Shown: positions 1-6,626, counted from the stretch's first letter. The stretch is DNA of 7,035 nt from RGIG7300 sp045133915 (GCA_045133915.1 JBGUUX010000068.1:1-7035), one strand, 5' to 3'. Program-made: numbers and translations. The notes: generated from the sequence alone by a model not told the origin.

Positions 1-2298
1 CTCTTCATGCGCACCGTCCCACTTGACAGCATAATGAAGTATCTCTTGGTAAAGCTCTTGGTTTATTGCCTTATAAGCTTCACGGGAAGCCTCTGTTCCG
101 TTGGTGAAATCCTTTTCGTAACGGGCAGATTGCCAGAGATAGGTCCATGACAGACGGTACATCTTGACACGATCAAGGTAGGTCTGACTTTGAGCTGCGG
201 CTTCTGCTTTATCCCAAAGGGCGTTAAGCTCGTCACCTGCCTTGCAGATGCTGTCAAAGTTATAGGTACCCGTGATATCGGCGTGTGTGCCGGTACAGTT
301 TTGGTCTGCGATATCACAAAGCTTGTCTATATACTGTCTGATATAGGTATAACCGTCACCGTAGAAGGTCTTAAGGAAGCCGTTCATACGGTAGTAGTAT
401 TCTTCCTCGGTCATAAGGGGATCACGGTAAACACGGGTGAACAGATATGCTCTGAGACCGTACATATCCGAGGTGTTACCGCTTCTGCCGTTGAGAAAAG
501 CTCCTCTCACACCGTTTTTGTAAAGGTATGCGGCGTTGGCACGGATAGAGTCAAAATCCTGCGCAGGAACCATAGCGTCACCAAAACAACCAGTATGCTC
601 CCAGAGATAAAGCTTACTTGCTTTTTCGCCCCAGGTCTTGATGGTTGCCGCTGAATTTTTATTACCCTTGCATGTGGTATCGGTATACTCGTGACAGGGG
701 CAAAGTGCTATTGTGTTATAGTAAAGTATTACGTTATCGTGGTAACGGAGCTCTGTCTTGGGAGGAGTAGCGCTCCAACCGTATGCCCAGGTTGCAAAAC
801 GGATATCGGGATATTCTTCTTCAAAGGCCTCGGCAACTGCGTTTACGATACGCATAAGAGTTCCTGCTCTGCCGTCGGCACGGTAGATAGCAGAACAACC
901 GTTACACTTACATATGTTATCGCTATCGTTCTGTATAAGGCCGATAAGGTTAAGCTCGGGTTCACGTTCAATAAGAGCTCTTACGTTATTAATGAGCTTT
1001 TCGATATTATCGGGATCCGAATAACAGGGATTGTCCCAAGTATTGTTAGTGGAGCTCTCACCGTACATCATCAGATTGCCTAACTGATGAGGGAGTCCGC
1101 AGCCCCACTCGTCATAATAGTCGTTGTGGAGATAGACCGCTGCGCCGTCGTCGTCTATATACATACCTACAGATTCAAAGGCGGGACCGTCAAAATACTT
1201 ATAGTCTTCTCTGAAGGAGATCACGGGATCGGGAGTTACAACTGTTCCCTCTCCGTCATAGTAGAACTCTACGCCAAACTCCTTTTCGAGAAGATAGTAA
1301 ACTGCGTTGAGGGTTCCGTCGATATTGTGGTGACCTCTGTAGTCTGTTCTGTTAAAATCTGTAGAATCGTCAGTACCGATGATTATAAGCTTGTTACCCT
1401 CTACGGCAACTGCAAACATAGTGTCCGAAATAGATTCGTTGTAAACCGCATGTACACGGTTAGTCTTGCCTACAAGGATTTCGTAATCGGTCTCGGGTGC
1501 TTCATCAGTAACTACCGGAAGAGCGATACCTATACTCTGCTCAATATACTTTGAAAGATCCTCTGCAGCGCGTTTGACGCTGGATATCTGTTTATCACTG
1601 TATACGATAGTATAGAGGGAAAGGTCATTACCGTTGATAGTATAAGAAGGCTCAAGATAGAGGTACTTTGAGAACATGGTAGCGCACTCGGCTCTTGTTG
1701 CAGGGTTACGGGGATTTAAGTAAAGCTTGTCCCCTGACTTTGAACCGTTAATGATACCGTTGCCGTACGCCCATTCAAAGTCCTTTACCGCATAGGAAGA
1801 AACCTTAGAAGCATCGGGAAAGGCAGAGATATCAGCGCTGTTTTTCTCCTCCATACCCTTATATGCCGCATATCTGTGAAGCATAGCTGCAAGCTGTTCA
1901 CGGGTGATGTTTTCATTGGGTGCAAAGGTAGTGTCGGTTTTACCTGATGTAATGCCGTTGGTATATGCCCACTCTACAGCCGAGGCAAACCAATGGCTTG
2001 ATTTAACATCTGTAAAAGGAGTTGTGCCCTTAAAGCTTTCTGTATATCCGTCAAGGTTGGCAAGCGCTTTAACAAGCATTGCTCTGGTCATCTTGACAGA
2101 AGGAGAATATTTGTCTGCGGACGTACCGTTGAAAACCTCGTTTTCGTTACAGATACGAACCGCATCGTAATACCAATGACTTGACTTAACGTCAGTAAAG
2201 GGATTTTCATCCCACCACTTGGCATTTGAGGCTATAGCAATAGCCGATATTAGCGTTATTGCACATAAGATAACAGCAAAAAATTTCAAGGTTTTCAT
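1..2298 (-). CDS. SLH-domain surface protein with DUF4838 (glycosidase-like), C-terminus cut by window edge
   Basis: Exported, probably wall-anchored protein of unknown activity. The reading frame is open from ATG at 2298 to base 1 (766 codons seen, no stop in the window). AGGAG lies 7 nt before the ATG. Residues 1-26 are a signal peptide: a short Lys-containing head, a hydrophobic core, and likely cleavage after A26. Three SLH domains occupy about residues 31-213. Residues 217-360 resemble the alpha/beta N-terminal domain found before GH67/GH20-type barrels (the YEILVGKTNR segment and the conserved GTLNAVYYLLEKEFGVEFY stretch). Residues 365 to about 640 match DUF4838: the QND motif (456-458), CxCxxC (463, 465, 468), CPCHE (533-537), WGEKASKLYLWEH (556-568) and the GVRGAFLNGR-type strand. 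The remaining C-terminal residues are mostly helical. DUF4838 proteins are linked to polysaccharide breakdown by context only, so glycan hydrolysis is an inference. Domain calls are confident; the function is open. Confidence 0.93.
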   Translation of the reverse strand, partial: MKTLKFFAVILCAITLISAIAIASNAKWWDENPFTDVKSSHWYYDAVRICNENEVFNGTSADKYSPSVKMTRAMLVKALANLDGYTESFKGTTPFTDVKSSHWFASAVEWAYTNGITSGKTDTTFAPNENITREQLAAMLHRYAAYKGMEEKNSADISAFPDASKVSSYAVKDFEWAYGNGIINGSKSGDKLYLNPRNPATRAECATMFSKYLYLEPSYTINGNDLSLYTIVYSDKQISSVKRAAEDLSKYIEQSIGIALPVVTDEAPETDYEILVGKTNRVHAVYNESISDTMFAVAVEGNKLIIIGTDDSTDFNRTDYRGHHNIDGTLNAVYYLLEKEFGVEFYYDGEGTVVTPDPVISFREDYKYFDGPAFESVGMYIDDDGAAVYLHNDYYDEWGCGLPHQLGNLMMYGESSTNNTWDNPCYSDPDNIEKLINNVRALIEREPELNLIGLIQNDSDNICKCNGCSAIYRADGRAGTLMRIVNAVAEAFEEEYPDIRFATWAYGWSATPPKTELRYHDNVILYYNTIALCPCHEYTDTTCKGNKNSAATIKTWGEKASKLYLWEHTGCFGDAMVPAQDFDSIRANAAYLYKNGVRGAFLNGRSGNTSDMYGLRAYLFTRVYRDPLMTEEEYYYRMNGFLKTFYGDGYTYIRQYIDKLCDIADQNCTGTHADITGTYNFDSICKAGDELNALWDKAEAAAQSQTYLDRVKMYRLSWTYLWQSARYEKDFTNGTEASREAYKAINQELYQEILHYAVKWDGAHEE
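1660..2208 (-). repeat. Three tandem SLH (S-layer homology) domains of the DUF4838 protein
   Basis: These are protein-level repeats. The first two begin with the identical peptide FTDVKSSHW (residues 34-42 and 95-103), followed by a VxxAxxNG-type stretch and a TR motif: TRAM at 71-74, TREQ at 132-135. The third is more divergent (FPDASKVSSYA at 160-170, NGIINGS, then TRAE at 201-204). The DNA of the identical peptides differs at several third codon positions, so this is an old duplication and not a recent one. SLH triplets bind pyruvylated secondary cell wall polymers in Gram-positive bacteria, which would place the enzyme-like part on the cell surface. Confidence 0.9.
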
Positions 2299-2304
2299 AG
2301 TCGG

Positions 2305-2310
2305 TCTCCT
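2305..2310 (-). promoter_or_regulatory. Ribosome binding site of the SLH-DUF4838 gene
   Basis: On the minus strand AGGAGA is followed 7 nt after its AGGAG core by the ATG at 2298. It fixes the start codon immediately before a clear signal peptide. Confidence 0.85.
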
Positions 2311-2329
2311 TAAATAGTATACTGTGTTA

Positions 2330-2358
2330 ATTCTATCACCTTTTTGTGCAAAATGCAA
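2330..2358 (-). promoter_or_regulatory. Candidate sigma-A promoter of the SLH-DUF4838 gene
   Basis: On the minus strand TTGCAT (2353-2358) is followed after exactly 17 bp by TAGAAT (2330-2335). The -10 box is good (5 of 6 to TATAAT) and the -35 box is weak (only TTG matches). Transcription would start near 2323, giving a leader of about 25 nt with the AGGAG site in it. The promoter starts 11 bp after the T-tract of the preceding terminator, so this gene appears to be its own transcription unit. Confidence 0.55.
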
Positions 2359-2369
2359 TATAAACAGAG

Positions 2370-2397
2370 AAAAAAGATGTCATAAAGACATCCTTTT
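2370..2397 (-). terminator. Intrinsic terminator of the MarR-ABC-ABC operon
   Basis: On the minus strand, just after the TAA at 2400-2402, AAAAG and GATGTC form a stem with GACATC and the following Ts around the loop TTTAT. The core is 6 bp, extendable to 11 with a G-T pair and A-T pairs. The stem is followed by six Ts (2370-2375). The position 3 nt after the stop codon and the T-run support a Rho-independent terminator. Confidence 0.82.
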
Positions 2398-2399
2398 GT

Positions 2400-4265
2400 T
2401 TAAGTTTTAAGTCCCGAGAACTGAGTCATATAAAGGTTATAGTACTCTCCCTTGAGTTCAAGAAGCTCGTCGTGATTTCCACACTCGGCAACAGAACCGT
2501 CGGCAAGAACTATTATCTTATCCGCATCACGGATAGTGGACAGACGGTGAGCGATAATAAGGCTTGTTCTGCCTTCCATCAGCTTCTGCATAGCTGACTG
2601 TATCTGCATCTCGGTACGGGTATCAACGCTACTGGTAGCCTCGTCGAGAATAAGTATCTTGGGATCAAGAAGCACCGCACGGGCAATAGAAAGAAGCTGT
2701 CTCTGACCTACGCTTAAGTTAGATCCCGACTCGGTAAGCTTGGTATCCTTTCCTTCGGGGAGACGTTCAACAAAGACGTCTGCCTCGGCAAACTCCAGAG
2801 CGTTCTTCAGCTCTTCGTCGGTAGCGTCTCTTCTGCCATACTTAACGTTAGCTTCAACGGTATCTGAAAAGAGGACGGTATCCTGGAGAACTATACCGAT
2901 ACTGCGGCGCAGAGAAGACTTGGAGATATTATTGATATTTTCACCGTCAAGAAGTATCTCGCCGGCGTCAATATCGTAAAATCTTGTCAGAAGGTTTACT
3001 ATAGTGGTCTTACCCGAACCTGTCTTACCTACGATAGCAATCTTTTCGCCTGCCTTGACCTCAAGGTTAAAGTCACGGAGCACAGGCTCATCCTTTTTGT
3101 ATGCAAAGTGAACGTTACGGAAGCTTACGTCGCCCTTAACCGAGTTTACGTCGATATCCTGACAGACCTCAGCGTTTTCGGGAGTGGTGTCCATGATCTC
3201 AAACACACGTTCTGCACCTGCAATGGCGTTTATGATCATAGAATACTGGCTTCCTATCTCGTTTATAGGACGGGTAAACTGCTTGGTATAGAGGATAAAC
3301 GCCTGAATGATACCGATGGATATCTCTTCATTGAAAGCCAAGTAGCCGCCCACAACCGCAACCAAAAGATAACCGATGTTACCTATCATATTCATCATAG
3401 GGCCCATAGTGCCGCCAAAGAAGTTTGCCATAATAGCGGTGTTCTTATATTGGCGGTTGATCTCTGCAAACTGCTCTTTGGACTTAGTCTCTCTGCCGTA
3501 AGCAACTACAGTCTTATAGCCCGATACCATCTCCTCAACATGAGAGTTAAGGCTACCGAGAATTCTCTGCTGACGGATAAAGTACTTACGCATGATCTTT
3601 GACATAAGGGCAGTTCCGAATACGGTCAAAGGTACGGATACAAGTGCAACGAGAGTGAGCTTCCAGCTATAGGAGAGCATCACCGCAAGAGTACCTATAA
3701 GGGTTATAACTGCGGAAAAGAGGGATGCTATAGAGGTAGAAACCGTGTTGGAAACGTTCTCTACGTCGTTGGTCATACGGCTCATGATATCGCCGTGCTT
3801 GTGGGTATCGGTAAACTTAATGGGGAGATAGGCTATTCTTGAAAAGAGGTCGTTACGAAGGGTATGAACCGTTTTCTGTGCCAGTCTTGCGGCATATATA
3901 CCCTGAAAATACGTTAAAGCTGAGCTTAACAGGTAACTGCCTCCGAGGATAGCAAGAAGAGTAAATACGTGTTGATATTTACCGTCTCTTATAGCGTCGA
4001 TGGCCTTACCCTGAAGAGCGGGAGCGGCAAGTCCCAGAAGGGATACAAGGATCATAACACCCAGCAATGCAAAAAGAAGATACTTGCTCTTGCCGATATA
4101 CTTGATCAGACGCTTTAAGGTACCCTTCATATCCTTGGGCTTTTCCTTATACATCATAGGACCGGGACCGCGTCTGCCGGGAGGGCCCATATGATTTCCC
4201 TGCTTCTTCTGAGCCTCGTGCTGACGGAGCATTTCGTTATCGTCGTGATGTTTTTTAGCCGACAT
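2400..4265 (-). CDS. ABC exporter half-transporter 2 (consensus-site subunit of a heterodimer, TM288/BmrD/MdlB-like)
   Basis: A 621-residue fused membrane-ATPase subunit of a type IV (ABCB-like) exporter, expected to pair with the product of the gene before it. Residues 1-47 are a hydrophilic Gly/Pro/Arg/Met-rich cytoplasmic extension. The six-helix membrane domain covers about 60-335, with hydrophobic segments near 61-84, 101-124, 178-199, 202-224, 281-308 and 316-330. The nucleotide-binding domain has Walker A GKTGSGKTT (413-421), Q-loop Q461, signature LSVGQ (517-521), Walker B ending D541 with catalytic E542, D-loop SSVD (545-548) and switch H573. E542 and H573 are intact, so this subunit supplies the active catalytic residues; its own signature deviates from LSGGQ (V519). 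The ATG at 4265 overlaps the previous gene by 11 nt and has AGGGGG 8 nt upstream, which suggests translational coupling. Substrate unknown; multidrug or lipid-like compounds are the usual guess. Confidence 0.95.
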   Translation of the reverse strand: MSAKKHHDDNEMLRQHEAQKKQGNHMGPPGRRGPGPMMYKEKPKDMKGTLKRLIKYIGKSKYLLFALLGVMILVSLLGLAAPALQGKAIDAIRDGKYQHVFTLLAILGGSYLLSSALTYFQGIYAARLAQKTVHTLRNDLFSRIAYLPIKFTDTHKHGDIMSRMTNDVENVSNTVSTSIASLFSAVITLIGTLAVMLSYSWKLTLVALVSVPLTVFGTALMSKIMRKYFIRQQRILGSLNSHVEEMVSGYKTVVAYGRETKSKEQFAEINRQYKNTAIMANFFGGTMGPMMNMIGNIGYLLVAVVGGYLAFNEEISIGIIQAFILYTKQFTRPINEIGSQYSMIINAIAGAERVFEIMDTTPENAEVCQDIDVNSVKGDVSFRNVHFAYKKDEPVLRDFNLEVKAGEKIAIVGKTGSGKTTIVNLLTRFYDIDAGEILLDGENINNISKSSLRRSIGIVLQDTVLFSDTVEANVKYGRRDATDEELKNALEFAEADVFVERLPEGKDTKLTESGSNLSVGQRQLLSIARAVLLDPKILILDEATSSVDTRTEMQIQSAMQKLMEGRTSLIIAHRLSTIRDADKIIVLADGSVAECGNHDELLELKGEYYNLYMTQFSGLKT

Positions 4266-6021
4266 TATTACTGCCCCCTTTCAGCTGAGAATCATAGATA
4301 TCACGGTATGTCGCGCTCTTTTCAAGCAGCTCGTTATGAGGAGCGCAATCGGTGATAGTTCCTTTTTCTATAATAGCGATACGGTCTGCGGTCATAACCG
4401 ACGCAACGCGCTGTGCTATCATAATGACCGTAGTATCCTTGAGCTCTGTACGAAGCGCCTGACGGAGCTTAGCCTCGGTCTTGATATCAAGAGCAGAGGT
4501 AGAGTCGTCAAAGATCATAATTTTGGGACGGCGAAGTATAGCACGTGCAATAGAGATACGCTGCTTCTGTCCGCCGGAGAGGGACGTACCCTTTTCGTCT
4601 ATATAGGTATCGTATCCGTCGTTGAATTCTGAGATAAACTCGTGGGCGCAGGCGATCTCTGCGGCGCGTTTTACCTCCTCGTCGGTGGCATCTTCTCTGC
4701 CCCAACGGATGTTTTCGGCAACGGTGCCTGCAAAAAGCTCACTCTTCTGCAGTATGTATGCCGCCTTGCCGCGAAGGGTATCAAGGTCGTAGTCACGAAC
4801 GTCTACACCGTCAACCAGCACCTGACCCTCGTTTACGTCGTAAAAACGGGTTATGAGATTTACAAGAGAAGTCTTGCCCGAGCCGGTTGCGCCGAGTATT
4901 GCAACGTACTCGCCACCCTCTACCTTGAGGTTAACGTCGTTAAGAACAGGACGGCCCTTGGTACCGGGATAACGGAAGCTTACGTTTTTAAACTCAACAC
5001 TTCCGTTGCCCTCGTCGCTCTTAAGCTCACCGTTTATTACCTTGGGATTACACTTAAGAACCTCACGGACACGGCGTGCGGAAGCAGAGGCACGGGTTAT
5101 AGCCTGGAAAGACATGGACATCATCATAAGAGACATCATGATCTGTGTAACGTAGTTTACCGCAGCCATGATCTTACCTACCTCGATAACGCCCGCCTGA
5201 ACCTGCAGATTACCGATAAGGATAACTGCAACCACGCTGAAGTTAAGCACCAGCATCATAATGGGAGCAAGCTTGGAGATAAAGGTCATAACCTTAAGGT
5301 TAGTGTCACGAAGATCAGAGTTTGCCCTATCAAATCTTGCTATCTCGTGATCCTCGCTTACGTATGCCTTGACTACTCTTGCGCCGTTTACGTTCTCCTG
5401 CATTACGGCGTTTACGTTATCAAGCTTTGTCTGTACCTGTGTAAACAGAGGCTTTGCCTTTTTAAGTATAATAAGTACTGCGATTATCTCGATGGGAAGA
5501 GATACTGCAAGGACCAGAGCAAAGCTGACATCAAGGGTGAGCGCCATAAAGAGTCCGCCTGCAAAAAGAAGAGGGGAACGAACAAACATACGTAACAGCA
5601 TAGCCAGAAAGTCCTGACACATGGTAATATCGTTGGTCAGTCTGGTGATAAGAGAACCTGTGGTAAACTTATCGGTCTGCTCGATAGAAAGGCTCATAAC
5701 CTTGGAAAATACAGCATTACGAAGGTCGGAACCGAAGTTAAGAGACACGTAGTTTGCAAAATATCCGCAAGCTATACCGCATGCGCCGCCTATAAGGGTC
5801 AGTATGATCATACGCAGACCAAGCTCCCATATAAGAGGCATATTGCCCGCAATAACACCCTCGTCAACTATCCTTGACATAAGGGTAGGCTGCATAAGGT
5901 CTATCATTACCTCGCCCACCATAAACAAAGGGGCAAGGATAGCGAAGAATATGTACGGCTTTACATAAACAGAAAGCTTTACTCTGCGCTTTTTTCTCTC
6001 TTTTAAGCTATTACTTATCAT
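4255..6021 (-). CDS. ABC exporter half-transporter 1 (degenerate-site subunit of a heterodimer, TM287/BmrC/MdlA-like)
   Basis: A 588-residue fused membrane-ATPase subunit. Membrane helices lie near residues 22-44, 65-90, 138-160, 163-187, 248-272 and 281-303, the last one very Met-rich. The ATPase domain shows Walker A GATGSGKTS (377-385), Q425, a canonical LSGGQ (481-485) and Walker B ending D505. The catalytic Glu is replaced by D506 and the switch His by Q537 (IAQR). This is the known pattern of the non-hydrolysing site in heterodimeric exporters such as TM287/288 and BmrCD, and it pairs logically with the altered LSVGQ of the partner gene downstream. Start choice: the ATG at 6021 overlaps the MarR gene by 11 nt and sits 10 nt after GGGAG; an in-frame TTG at 6027 is 4 nt after it and would add two residues. 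I prefer the ATG. The product probably exports a toxic compound sensed by the MarR protein. Confidence 0.95.
   Translation of the reverse strand: MISNSLKERKKRRVKLSVYVKPYIFFAILAPLFMVGEVMIDLMQPTLMSRIVDEGVIAGNMPLIWELGLRMIILTLIGGACGIACGYFANYVSLNFGSDLRNAVFSKVMSLSIEQTDKFTTGSLITRLTNDITMCQDFLAMLLRMFVRSPLLFAGGLFMALTLDVSFALVLAVSLPIEIIAVLIILKKAKPLFTQVQTKLDNVNAVMQENVNGARVVKAYVSEDHEIARFDRANSDLRDTNLKVMTFISKLAPIMMLVLNFSVVAVILIGNLQVQAGVIEVGKIMAAVNYVTQIMMSLMMMSMSFQAITRASASARRVREVLKCNPKVINGELKSDEGNGSVEFKNVSFRYPGTKGRPVLNDVNLKVEGGEYVAILGATGSGKTSLVNLITRFYDVNEGQVLVDGVDVRDYDLDTLRGKAAYILQKSELFAGTVAENIRWGREDATDEEVKRAAEIACAHEFISEFNDGYDTYIDEKGTSLSGGQKQRISIARAILRRPKIMIFDDSTSALDIKTEAKLRQALRTELKDTTVIMIAQRVASVMTADRIAIIEKGTITDCAPHNELLEKSATYRDIYDSQLKGGSNNVG
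4274..4279 (-). promoter_or_regulatory. Ribosome binding site of ABC subunit 2, inside the end of the ABC subunit 1 gene
   Basis: AGGGGG lies 8 nt before the ATG at 4265. It is made from the Lys-Gly-Gly codons near the C-terminus of the upstream ABC gene, so the two messages are read from overlapping sequence. Confidence 0.7.
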
Positions 6022-6544
6022 CGGCAATATTCTCCCTTACCTTGAATAACAGCAGATTAAGCTGCTTTATTTCATCATCGCTCATACCCTTGGTAGCGTT
6101 AGTTTCAAGTGTATATATCGCTTCGTGTCCTCTGTCGTGGATCGCCCTGCCCTTGTCGGTAAGATAGACACGGGTACGACGGGCATCCATGGGATCTGCT
6201 TTTCTTTCGATATAGCCTTCGTTTTCCAACTTAGCAAGAGCTACACTTACCGTAGGAGGCTTTAAGTGAATGTGATTTGCTATCTCAAGCTGAGTCTTAC
6301 CGTCTCCGTGAGCAAGATTGAATATAATGTCACGATAACTACCCTGTATGAGCGCATCATCGCTGGAACTGCGAAGAGTGTTGCGGAACATCTTGGATAT
6401 CTCGTTACAAAGCATAAGAGGAGTGGGCTTATCAAATTTCATTCTACCCTCTGCCGACGGCTCCTTAACGCTGAAAACAACCTCGCCTGCCTCGTTTATC
6501 TCAATAGGCATACGGGGTCGCATCTCTGCCTTCATCTTTTTCAT
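6011..6544 (-). CDS. MarR-family transcriptional repressor, probable autoregulator of the ABC exporter operon
   Basis: A 177-residue winged helix-turn-helix regulator expected to act as a dimer. An N-terminal tail of about 40 residues (Met, Lys and Glu rich) precedes the dimerisation helices. The DNA-binding domain spans about 68-132: QLEIANHIHLKPPTVSVAL (85-103) is the helix-turn-helix and DPMDARRTRVYLTDKG (117-132) is the wing with the family D-x-R signature. A C-terminal helix (155-173) completes the dimer interface. Start: the ATG at 6544 has GAGGTG 4 nt upstream, whereas an in-frame ATG at 6556 overlaps that GAGGTG and has no ribosome site, so I reject the four-residue-longer form. It is first in an overlapping three-gene operon with both ABC subunits, the usual context of ligand-released repressors of efflux pumps. 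Nested dyads cover its promoter. The ligand cannot be read from sequence. Confidence 0.94.
   Translation of the reverse strand: MKKMKAEMRPRMPIEINEAGEVVFSVKEPSAEGRMKFDKPTPLMLCNEISKMFRNTLRSSSDDALIQGSYRDIIFNLAHGDGKTQLEIANHIHLKPPTVSVALAKLENEGYIERKADPMDARRTRVYLTDKGRAIHDRGHEAIYTLETNATKGMSDDEIKQLNLLLFKVRENIADDK
6032..6037 (-). promoter_or_regulatory. Ribosome binding site of ABC subunit 1, inside the MarR gene
   Basis: AGGGAG lies 10 nt before ATG 6021 and 4 nt before the alternative TTG 6027. Spacing does not settle the start alone; ATG is preferred on codon type and because it gives the same 11-nt overlap as the next junction. Confidence 0.65.
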
Positions 6545-6548
6545 AATA

Positions 6549-6554
6549 CACCTC
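6549..6554 (-). promoter_or_regulatory. Ribosome binding site that decides the MarR start
   Basis: GAGGTG (read on the minus strand) is 4 nt before ATG 6544. It begins on the G of the other possible ATG (6556), which itself has only an AT-rich stretch upstream. This makes 6544 the likely start. Confidence 0.75.
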
Positions 6555-6565
6555 ATGAAAATTAA

Positions 6566-6592
6566 TTAGTTTTCTAATGATTAGAATTCTAA
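6566..6592 (-). promoter_or_regulatory. Nested TTAG...CTAA operator dyads over the MarR promoter
   Basis: Two perfect 12-bp dyads, TTAGTTTTCTAA (6566-6577) and TTAGAATTCTAA (6581-6592), are spaced 15 bp centre to centre. Between and overlapping them is the perfect 11-bp palindrome CTAATGATTAG (6574-6584). Together they form one 27-bp imperfect palindrome centred on 6579, with mismatches only at 6570/6588 and 6571/6587. The region covers the -10 box and the expected transcription start. AT-rich dyads of this kind at the promoter are typical of MarR-family operators. Binding by the adjacent MarR protein is inferred. Confidence 0.72.
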
Positions 6593-6614
6593 CAAAAAAA
6601 GAGAACTCTGTCAA
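6586..6614 (-). promoter_or_regulatory. Sigma-A-type promoter of the MarR-ABC-ABC operon
   Basis: On the minus strand a perfect TTGACA (6609-6614) is followed after 17 bp by TAGAAT (6586-6591). The spacer contains a run of seven Ts. The start point would fall near 6579, giving a leader of about 35 nt before ATG 6544. The -35 box is the loop sequence of the upstream terminator and the -10 box is part of the operator dyad. Confidence 0.8.
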
Positions 6615-6626
6615 TGAGTTCTCTTT
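6594..6626 (-). terminator. Intrinsic terminator of the histidine kinase gene
   Basis: GAGAACTC (6601-6608) and GAGTTCTC (6616-6623) form a perfect 8-bp stem, extendable to 11 by A-T pairs, with a 7-nt loop. On the minus strand it ends in seven Ts (6594-6600) and lies about 58 nt after the kinase stop codon. Flanking As and Ts on both sides could let it work weakly in the other direction, but no plus-strand gene is there to need it. Confidence 0.85.

Noticed and set aside
190..1554. Three consecutive plus-strand open frames (154, 130 and 155 codons)
   Set aside because: All lie antisense to the continuous minus-strand DUF4838 frame, which carries signal peptide, SLH and family motifs. The plus-strand products show none.
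2259..2298. Lipoprotein signal on the DUF4838 protein (Cys at residue 12)
   Set aside because: The residue before the Cys is Leu, not Gly, Ala or Ser, and the Cys sits inside the hydrophobic core. SLH anchoring explains surface attachment.
2316..2323. AGTATACT palindrome near the predicted start of the SLH-DUF4838 transcript
   Set aside because: Only 8 bp and AT-rich, expected by chance; no adjacent regulator or second copy supports an operator.
2324..2337. Partial resemblance of the DUF4838 promoter -10 region to the MarR dyad (TAGAATT)
   Set aside because: Only one half-site is present and it coincides with the -10 box itself, so shared promoter sequence explains it.
4642..5595. 317-codon open frame on the plus strand opposite ABC subunit 1
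   Set aside because: It is exactly antisense to a well-supported ABC gene, has no ribosome site, and its product has no domain or sensible composition. It is a shadow of the codon bias of the real gene.
6545..6556. Longer MarR start at ATG 6556
   Set aside because: No ribosome binding site precedes it; the GAGGTG used by ATG 6544 overlaps this codon.
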